Source of the DNA: Sipunculus nudus
Taxonomy: Eukaryota; Annelida; Sipuncula; Golfingiida; Sipunculidae
Assembly (NCBI GenBank): GCA_026874595.1
Contig: CM049314.1
Coordinates: 68,940,300 to 69,004,299, forward strand
Reading direction: 5' to 3'
DNA: 64,000 bases
Shown: in pieces, positions 57,101-64,000 of the stretch
How the letters are laid out: every line of letters starts with the position of its first letter
How positions within the stretch are numbered: position 1 is the stretch's first letter
Notes under the pieces: generated by a model
Told to the model about the DNA's origin: nothing
Seen by the model: only the letters and a program-made list of their open reading frames with translations
The model's database searches: none
Made by a program: the position numbers and the translations under genes

Positions 57101-58365
57101 TTATATATAGTTGCCCCATATATATAGTTATTTATTAATTTGCATGTATATGAGTGTTTATAAAAACGTTGTCCCACGTACCTTTGTCCCATATTTGATT
57201 TCCCTCACACTCCGCGTTATCCCCCACCCTTGAAGGTAAACTGGCGCCACTGCAGGAAACATTATAATCTTTTGGTTGTTTTCATCTATGTGTGTGCAGC
57301 ACATACGCTCACTACATCGATTGAAAAGGCTTACGCATGCGCATGGTAACAGATTGAATAATTCCACACTTTTACGTCAATGATAGGGTATTCCTCCGGC
57401 GAATGACTTCTCTAATCCTGTAGTGCTTCGCTATACCCCCAGTTATAGTGCATACGTAGCGCACACGCACACATATATACTTATGGAATCACTGGCGTCC
57501 ATTTTCTAGCTACATACACGTATACATGCGTACGCATTTGTACTGAATACGCATATATATTGAATGCTGGCTTAAATTAATGTTTATGCTCATGGAAAAT
57601 ACACATTCCGTGCAGTATTTTGCGTCTCTCCATCTTTTCTCTTTACACATCCCCTTATCAGACAACAGGACACACAAACAGAAAGGAAAACCTGAGAACA
57701 TGTTGTCCACTTTCGACTTTGTAAAAGAATATACAATTACAATTAGACTATGTAGTCCTAGCCCACCGGGATATCTCTACCTGGATAAAATAGTTCTGTG
57801 TTCTTAACTGTCCTGTGTCCATAGTGTCAAGCTTCACAGGTCATCTATAGAAAGAAGACGACCCCTAAAAGCACAAAATGGAGCAAGAATGGAAAAGATA
57901 CTTTGAATTTAATTTTTATGGTGATCCAGGTTACCTACAGATGTAAAAGGAATTGTCCCTTTTGGTATAACCCACCACAAAAGTTTATTAAAATCCTTCC
58001 GGAGCTTTTTTTTCGGAAAGTTGGTAACAGATAAACCAACACCTGTGACCAAGGGGAACATTTACTACCGCGCCACCTGGCGTAGGTATAAAATCGGCTT
58101 GGAACATAAGTCCTTCTAATTGAGCGGCTCATGAGTCTATCCCCCTCTGTTTGTAGGTGCTATCGTGGACGCACTTGGGACTTACGCTTCAGCGTTTGTT
58201 GTTTTCGGGGTTGTGATGATCGTGGGAGGCATCTTGACGTTCGCCACGTTTGTGCTACAAGTTCGGTACCTCAAGACGCAGAGAGATGAGGTGGTAGGTG
58301 AAGTCGAAGTGGATTCGAAACCCGAGGGTGAAGAAAGGATCTCATTAGCTGAAGTGAAAACGTGA
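50312..58365 (+). CDS. SLC16-like (monocarboxylate transporter family) MFS transporter, five coding exons
   Basis: Joining 50312-50528, 51227-51370, 52943-53599, 56605-56730 and 58157-58365 gives an unbroken 450-codon frame. Every junction has GT..AG and phase 1. The protein has 12 predicted membrane spans, a basic cytosolic loop between TM6 and TM7 (about 197-232), and a short acidic C-terminal tail. The MCT signature before TM1 is DKGYAW (15-20; consensus [DE]G[GS][WY][GA]W, so one position deviates). The TM5 signature is YFEKRMSVAFG (138 on). WRGAL before TM6 and an Arg in TM8 (R287) are also MCT-like. The Asp four residues before that Arg in MCT1 (D302 of rat MCT1) is Ala here (A283), so classical proton-lactate coupling is doubtful. 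It is likely a plasma-membrane carrier of an organic anion or other small solute. The start ATG has a good Kozak context (gaccATGG). The orthologous subtype is not assigned. Confidence 0.93.
50722..50783. repeat. (TA)n microsatellite in intron 1
   Basis: Pure TA run, 200 bp after the exon 1 donor. Confidence 0.92.
50838..51165 (+). mobile_element. Solo-LTR-like sequence, short copy, in transporter intron 1
   Basis: Homologous to 5205-6066 in the same orientation but lacking its central ~550 bp. It begins TGTGACACGG and ends 'aggttccgtaaca' (TG..CA). It keeps 'tttctcgcctggccg', 'acacagcgatgttc' and the TATA box. No target duplication is visible. It ends 61 bp before exon 2. Confidence 0.68.
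51094..51101 (+). promoter_or_regulatory. TATA box of the intronic LTR-like copy
   Basis: tatataaa followed by ggggcc, in the same orientation as the transporter gene and about 125 bp upstream of exon 2. A latent alternative promoter is possible but unproven. Confidence 0.4.
51227..51370 (+). CDS. SLC16-like exon 2
   Basis: Acceptor ttttgttctag, donor GTATTT. It encodes residues 73-120: the end of TM2, the TRYGVRSVVIFGS loop (MFS TM2-TM3 signature) and TM3 into TM4. Phase 1 at both ends. Confidence 0.92.
51371..52942 (+). other. Intron 2
   Basis: 1.57 kb with no recognised repeat or RNA gene; short ORFs are fortuitous. Confidence 0.6.
52943..53599 (+). CDS. SLC16-like exon 3 (largest)
   Basis: Acceptor gcccttgtag, donor GTAAGT. 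It encodes residues 121-339: TM4 to TM10, the YFEKR signature, WRGAL, the lysine-rich central loop and TM8 with R287. Phase 1 at both ends. The third coding exon of SLC16 genes is typically the long one covering this region. Confidence 0.94.
53600..56604 (+). other. Intron 3 (3.0 kb)
   Basis: Apart from the SINE at 56.04-56.40 kb and a G-rich stretch at 53859-53876, nothing is recognised. Confidence 0.6.
56041..56400 (+). mobile_element. tRNA-derived SINE (family 3) in intron 3
   Basis: A tRNA-like head at 56050-56115 has a box A-like TAATGGTTAAGGG and box B GAGTTCGATTCCC. It is followed by 'cccttgggcaaagtcttaac', a block resembling the conserved central domain of several metazoan SINE families. 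The body runs through 'aagactcaacttaagccgct' and ends about 56400 at 'aataaaacctt'. It is in sense orientation to the gene. Only one copy is in the window. Confidence 0.75.
56605..56730 (+). CDS. SLC16-like exon 4
   Basis: Acceptor tttctacag, donor GTAATG. It encodes residues 340-381: the end of TM10, the loop DLSPKDKMPQATG and TM11 up to the SPPVG turn. Phase 1 at both ends. Confidence 0.92.
56755..56880 (+). repeat. Dispersed short repeat, copy 2 (intron 4)
   Basis: 'cccctgctattcagagaata' with 'ttatatattggaaatgaaat' matches 43505-43625 in opposite orientation. It starts about 25 bp after the exon 4 donor. Confidence 0.7.
57052..57097. repeat. (TA)n microsatellite in intron 4
   Basis: Pure TA run. 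Confidence 0.92.
57098..58156 (+). other. Remainder of intron 4
   Basis: No recognised repeat or RNA gene; short ORFs on both strands are not supported. Confidence 0.5.
58157..58365 (+). CDS. SLC16-like exon 5 with stop codon
   Basis: Acceptor ctgtttgtag. It encodes residues 382-450: the end of TM11, TM12 (about 391-417) and an acidic cytosolic tail, ending TGA at 58363-58365. Confidence 0.92.
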
Positions 58366-58513
58366 CATTTCAAAATGGTAAACAGTGGAGTGCTGATACT
58401 ATAGCGGCGCCTGGGTCGCGTTTTCAGTTCTGTTTAATAAGATAAAATGATTATTGTAACCAAGAATGCATGTACAGAGTAAATTTACAAATTTGGGTTC
58501 AGAAAAGATAGAA

Positions 58514-58519
58514 AATAAA
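58514..58519 (+). promoter_or_regulatory. Candidate poly(A) signal of the transporter
   Basis: AATAAA 149 bp after the stop codon, the first canonical signal downstream. Confidence 0.5.
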
Positions 58520-58992
58520 CCACACCCAAGTGGGATTTAAAGAACCTCACATATACATAGTGAAATATTCAGAAGTAGTAATGTTTTACACGGCCTTATG
58601 TATATTTTACTATTCTTTTTAATGTCTTAATTCATGACGGGTCGATTACAAGGGAATTAACTAGATGACGCGACAGGGCGCAACAAATTAAATATTTACA
58701 GGATTCCTGTGAACTCGCGATTCGGATTAGACCCTCTGCTATAATTACAGGCCGGGGGGGGGGGGGGGGGGGCATAAAATTGCTGGACCTGTCTCAGTAT
58801 TACATGCAAAATCGAAGGCTTGATCACTGTTTTTTGTGAGCATCTGCTCTTCCACTCTCCCATCAGGCCTGCTTTTTTTTTTTTTTTTTGGTGGAGGTAA
58901 CCGCTAATTAACTTAACTACATATATGTACATCTGAAGATTTCCATTCCGGTTTCGGACTACGTGACAGGGCAGTATCACACGCTTCCTCTC
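58520..58992. other. No gene seen; homopolymer tracts
   Basis: Poly(G) at 58754-58772 and poly(T) at 58873-58889; otherwise unassigned. Confidence 0.4.
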
Positions 58993-59278
58993 ATTTTATA
59001 TCCTGGCGTTAATCAGGCCCGGTGACTACCGCACCTGTGGGCCCCGGGTGCGTAATCGTCCCCATTGCTGGGTCATACCACCGAGGAGCCCCCGAAAGGC
59101 GCACTCGTTTGTGAGTGAAACACGGCCGTTGGGCACGACCTTCCCATTGAGCCTGCAGAGCGCTCACCCTGGGTAGGGGCCGACCGTGAAAAATCTCACC
59201 GCCTCGGCTGAGATTCGAACTCACGTTCTCCCGGCTTTGAGTCCTGCGCTCTACCCCTGACCCACAGAAGCCGGTCCC
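58993..59278 (-). mobile_element. tRNA-derived SINE (family 2, copy b)
   Basis: The minus-strand head has GGTCAGGGGTAGAGCGCAGG (box A region) and GAGTTCGAATCTCAG (box B). It is better preserved than the 26.7-kb copy. The body aligns along its full length to 26669-26940. Confidence 0.83.
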
Positions 59279-60394
59279 ATCAGGCCTCTTATTGACATGG
59301 GACGTCTTGAAGTCACGGACGCTTGTTTACATAGCGGATTGAGTGGTAATAAAAGATATAACAGAAGCGGTTCATGACCAACGTGTCATGAAAATTCACC
59401 GGAAGCTGTTCTGAAAGAGGTCATGCTGACTGACAAACAAACCAACAAAATCCTCAAGAACAGCTCATCCAACCCGTCATGACAGTTGTAACAATATCCG
59501 CCCGGTATATGACCTTAAGGTTAAAAATAGATTACTACCACAAAACTACCATTTAAATTATCCAGTTTAATTTATCCAAAAGATCAACGTTAGAAGTGTT
59601 TATAGAGTACTATTAGCGTAGTAATGCCAACCAACAAATCGCGTCTAAACTCGGGACTGTTAGCCTTAATTTGGAGGGGTGTATTTAGTTACTCTTTAAG
59701 TGATTATTTATTCACGTTCACCAATATAAATATAAGGTTTATGTGTTAAATCAACTCTTCACATACCAGCTTTCCATACATTTTTTAACCTAGATATATT
59801 TGAGTAATATTAATAACACATTAAAAACCTAAATTGTAATGTTTCTATCTATAATTGATTATAGCGTGGAATGTTATCATAGTAAGGAGAATTCGATTTA
59901 AAATCGGGTAATATCTTTGAGTACTCGAGTCTATAATTTGCTTCCAGTATAGGTTCTGGTTGTACTTCATTGTTTGATTCTTGGCTTCTTTGAAAATATT
60001 TGGGGTTTATGTTTATTACATGAGGTGCATTTATGAGGCCAACGCCAACTTTTTTTTTTTTTTTTTTATTTATCTTCTCATTTAGTAGGTGTCTAGGTGT
60101 ACATTGCATCTGCAAAGCATTAATATTGATTTTCAAATAACGCCTGCAAGTCATTTATCTCTTAATAATATGGTATCTAACAACATGGTGTTAACATTAT
60201 CCTTTACGCTGTCTCAAATTTCACTCAGTTTTAATGGCAATAACTTATCTGATACTGTGCTATGGTCACCCTATACAGTGCTCTCTCTATATGTTGGTAT
60301 CTCTTTAAAGAAAAACTCGTATATTCATCTGTTATAGCTATCTTCTCTATAGGTTATCACATACATGTATACATGTGATGGTTTCAGCAGATTG
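59279..60394. other. No gene seen
   Basis: Unassigned, with a poly(T) tract at 60050-60067. Confidence 0.4.
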
Positions 60395-60840
60395 TAAACT
60401 CATGTAGTATCAGCGCTTTGCCTAACTTAAGTCGGGGTTTAGTTAATGTATCAACAATTGTGCTACCGTAGTATCTACAGGAAATTGTCGAGTTATCTCT
60501 AAGCTCCTAAACAGTGCTGTGCTAATTTACCATATATGATATTGGTATCTACAAGTAACTGCTATTTCCACGTTTCTCAGCAGTTGGGTTTAGTTTCGCC
60601 ATACTCTGTATACTACCGAGGTATCTACAAGTAACTATCTCGTTGTGTCGATCATCTCGCTTAGCAGTTGTGCTCCCGATCATCATTTGTATACTAGCGA
60701 GGTATCTACAAGCAGCTGTTGCGGTATCTCCACTCTGCTTAGCATAAGTACTCTAAATCCTAGGCTTATATATTACTCGGGTATCTATTAGTAGTTGTTG
60801 GGGTTTCTCCACTCTGCTTAGCATAGGGCGCGATCAATCC
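60395..60840 (+). repeat. About 78-bp degenerate minisatellite, five or six units
   Basis: 'gaggtatctacaagtaact' anchors at 60471, 60545, 60621, 60702 and 60781 (spacing 74-81 bp), with a shared 'tctcgcttagcagttgtgct' block. The last two units are most alike ('ctccactctgcttagcata'). Confidence 0.85.
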
Positions 60841-61985
60841 TGGAGAGCTCTCAGGCTTTTGCTTAGAATATACTGGGATGATGGCTACCAAACTGTCTCT
60901 GCCCTTAGGTTCGAGACTGAGATTGTCCTTGGAGTACGTTCCGTTGAGTGTTCATGTCTTAATCAAACCCTGACCTCGCAATAATATCGAAACCGCTCAT
61001 GGGGGCTGCCATTTGCAAACAGACTAAAAACCGGATTTTACAAGTCGCATGCTGGAATTAAAGGTATACTGCTAGTATATAGTAATGCAGAAGGATAATC
61101 ATATAACTGTACATGTTTCATTACGGTAAAATAAATAATATAAACTGTATAAAACTGCTATATAAATATATATAGCAGACCCCGGCAACACTGTCACTAC
61201 CAGCGAACTATATTGTCTCGATAACTATCCACTGTCAAGCAGGTTTATTGTGATTTATGCATTATAATTACAACATTAAGCACCTTCTACTTATATTGTT
61301 GGCGGTATAATCATATTGCTAAGAAATTTTGTTCTCTTTTATTCATTTAACATGTTTTCCTTCTGCCTTTAATCTTGTTTATTATTGTGATATAAGAAGT
61401 ATACTCATTGAGTTTGGTGTTCTTGCGTTAGTAACTAACGCCTGTATCTACATCGCTCGAGCTTTAATTAGCAAATAACTGTAGGGAATCGGTCAATGTC
61501 TAAGAATGGCTTATCATTGTGTAATAAATAAATTGCTGTAGGTATTTGACGACGATGTTGTATATCTTTAACGACGTTCATCTTAGTTAAGGGCCTTTTC
61601 CTTTCCAATTGTCTTTCAAAAGAGATCTGATATCTTTATTGTATTGAGTATTTTCTGTCTGTCGGTTATTTTGTTTCTTTGTTTGTATATTAACTTGATA
61701 ATAAATGCCTTTCTGTATAAATCAAGCCTGTCTATACTGGTATGTTTCTTTCCTCCTACTTTATAGGACTATATCGAACAGCATAAAACGTTATATCCGA
61801 TTAAGAGTGCCTTGATTTCTATAAATCTGTATGTAAACTGATGTATATATAAACAAAGGGAAATATACCTCTAAATATATATTATACACATACATATTAA
61901 ACATATTTATATTAGACATATCTATTATAAGTATGTATATATATACTTATTAAGTGTGTATATATAAACTAAGTATATATACTTA
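60841..61985. other. No gene seen
   Basis: Unassigned AT-rich sequence. Confidence 0.4.
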
Positions 61986-61989
61986 TTAA

Positions 61990-62041
<52 letters not shown>
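61915..62041. repeat. (TA)n microsatellite with 'cttattaagtatat' repeats
   Basis: 'atacttattaagt' occurs twice ahead of a pure TA run at 61995-62040. Confidence 0.85.
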
Positions 62042-62204
62042 TTATAGTAGAAAATAAAATGGCTTTCCATGAATCCACAAAACTTTACGGGAAACTTTTC
62101 TGAGGAACCTTTAGCACGGCCTTGCAGACAGACATACGACGTTGGACATAAAAAGACAAATTTCTCATGCCAAAATGAAATTTTCAGTGTATACTTTAAT
62201 TATC

Positions 62205-62420
62205 CTAATTGTGTCCACTAAAACAGAGTTTTGCAGATACTATGTTTTTGACCGGGTTCCGCCACCGCCGCCGCTTTATTGTTTTCAGGAACTCCTCTGA
62301 GATCATTTGACCGATTTTTAGGTCAGCTGACTACAAGTCTTCTGAGCTATAGTCATGGTCCTTTGTCCGTCGGCCGTCCGTCCGTTAACAGGGCACGTTT
62401 TGAAACCGTTGGACCTACGA
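62205..62420 (-). mobile_element. Hairpin-tailed element end, minus orientation
   Basis: Read on the minus strand: GACGGACGG repeats, 'ggacaaaggaccatgactat', 'tctcagaggagttcc', (CGG)n, 'cccggtcaaaaacatagtat' and a decayed hairpin GTATCTGC/GTGGACAC, then aatta. It combines the closing block of the 28.8-30.35-kb element with the tail of the 3.5- and 24.5-kb elements. Its upstream part may extend to about 63.0 kb, but I see no clear array there. Confidence 0.68.
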
Positions 62421-63130
62421 ATCAATAATTTTGCATACAGTTAGATGTCCCAAAAATCTCCTACCATATCGAAAATTTGGTCACTAAGACTTTGTTCGTT
62501 CGAGGTATTAAGTAAAAATCTCCGTTTTCCATGAAAAACCCATTGTTACACTTCAAGACTGCCTGATATCAAAACCAATGACCTGTCTTTGATCAGATTT
62601 AGTATGCATATTCTTTTAAACTTTTCCTATATACATACTAAATATTAGGTCAGTATTGCGTAATTGGTTGAAGTTATGGGCCTGAACATAATACACCTTG
62701 TAAAAAATCAGGAAATATATTTATTCACTTAACAAATGAATTGCTGACGCTAGAGACTTTTTTTTCAGGGATATAACTTCATTTCATCAAGATTCAATTG
62801 TATACTGAAAATAAGATCTGGATATCACATATTTTATATGTAAATAAAATCAGTACCTTAAATTTTGCCCAAATTTGACCATGACACTTTTTTTTCCTGT
62901 AAATGCTGTTCATTTTATATTAACAGTATGTTCACATAAGCATATTAGCCGTTCAGATCTGAAATCTGAAACTAATTGACCAAAGACTGTAGATTTTATT
63001 CAAGTTTTAAAACACAATGTCAAGTATTGTTTACATAAAGCCATTGCTATCCAATGTACTCCAGCCAGCTCTTAGCCGGGCAGGGTGTTATATCTTCACT
63101 CCTGGCCAACTCTGTCCAGGTGATCTTGGT
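62421..63130. other. Probable upstream part of the minus-strand element; no gene
   Basis: No tandem periodicity recognised and no coding signal. Confidence 0.35.

Positions 63131-63133
<3 letters not shown>

Positions 63134-63190
<57 letters not shown>
63134..63190. repeat. (CT)n microsatellite
   Basis: Pure CT run; the serine/leucine ORFs across it are artefacts. Confidence 0.95.
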
Positions 63191-63194
<4 letters not shown>

Positions 63195-64000
63195 TCTTCC
63201 CCCTCCAACGCCTTTCCCTTTTACCACTCCATTCTGTTGACAGAACTGTACAATAAACAGTATGAATCGTATAATTTCATATTTTTTATCAACCAGCAGT
63301 AGTCATAGAGACCAACCCAACCCTGCTATACACAGGACTAATGAACAAGATGAATTGTATAATTTCAATATTAAATTTATTTATGTTATAACCTGAATAA
63401 TTTTGATTTTTTTAACAAAATAATTTTAGGGATTTGAATCCTAATATTCAAATGTGATAAAATGTTAGGATCTAATGTAATTCCTTTTTGACATGTTGAG
63501 ATTTAATAAGATATAAATATTTTGTTATTTATAATACTTTGTTATCTCTTTTAGTTGGCTGGGCCTTGATATGAATTACACTGTTAAACTTAGTTAATCA
63601 GGAATATTGGGCAAACTTATGTTTTATTCGTTATTAGCTCATATAACCATATATTTAACTATTGAAAACTTAATAAAAGTCACACTTTTTTGTTTATGAA
63701 ATGTGTCCTTTCATATACCACTTAACCCGTTTTTCCTTATTGCATCACAAGAAATGGTTTCAGGCCACAATTTTTAATTTATTACACAAGGCAAATGCGA
63801 TGTGTACATAATTGCAATTGGCTTGTTTCAACATGCTTATTAAATTTTGTTCATGCTCATTTGAATTTTTTACAGCATTTTATTCCAGTTGGTAAATGAA
63901 TGTTTATTTTCATTCTTTGGCTGATGTCTGTTATTCTAAAATTTTCAGGGTTCCGTCATAGCAAAGTCATTTCCTCTTAGCTCATCAAATGTGAATGCAT
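63191..64000. other. No gene seen
   Basis: AT-rich and unassigned to the right edge. Confidence 0.4.

Overview
The window is 64 kb of AT-rich, intron-bearing, repeat-dense animal DNA. Nothing prokaryotic or viral dominates it. The mix of tRNA-derived SINEs, Ty3/Gypsy-type gag and LTR remnants, a CR1/L2/Rex-like LINE, many (TA)n tracts and hairpin-ended elements with internal tandem arrays suggests a lophotrochozoan, most likely a bivalve mollusc. That assignment is inference from repeat style. I see only two credible host protein-coding genes. Layout, first half: 0-1.4 kb, decayed gag relic on the minus strand. 2.5-4.4 kb, two tandem-repeat elements, the second ending in a (CGG)n plus hairpin tail. 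5.2-6.07 kb, solo-LTR-like sequence. 7.5 kb, a 127-bp tandem duplication. 12.0-12.8 kb, an array of about 143-bp units. 16.7-18.2 kb (minus), a single-exon 500-aa CoA-dependent acyltransferase/condensation-fold protein. 19.8-24.4 kb, three copies of one tRNA-SINE, one split by a LINE tail. 24.5-25.9 kb, an element rich in nuclear-receptor-like half-sites. 26.7 kb, a second SINE family. 28.8-30.35 kb, an array of about 154-bp units. Second half: 33.7-41.2 kb, a broken LINE interrupted by a 5.4-kb mosaic repeat element. 42-49 kb, microsatellites and a short dispersed repeat. 49.3-50.1 kb, a degenerate minisatellite. 50.3-58.4 kb (plus), a five-coding-exon, 450-aa SLC16-like MFS transporter. 59.0 kb, a second copy of the second SINE. 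60.4-60.8 kb, a 78-bp minisatellite. 62.2-62.4 kb, another hairpin-tailed element end. 63.1 kb, a (CT)n tract. The most notable structure is a network of apparently non-autonomous elements that share palindromic or hairpin ends, with substitutions that preserve pairing, but carry different internal arrays (repeat periods about 143-154 bp in four of them, about 273 bp in one). Modules are exchanged between elements. One 5.4-kb element carries four co-oriented CTCF-like motifs, thirteen short TCTCGT/ACGAGA palindromes and several TGACCT half-site runs, and it sits inside the LINE. The architecture resembles bivalve pearl/HINE (Helitron-like) elements with satellite cores, but no transposase or Rep/helicase is encoded here, so that identity is unproven. 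The two host genes show no visible functional link: one is a probable cytosolic acyl-CoA-dependent acyltransferase, the other a plasma-membrane solute carrier.
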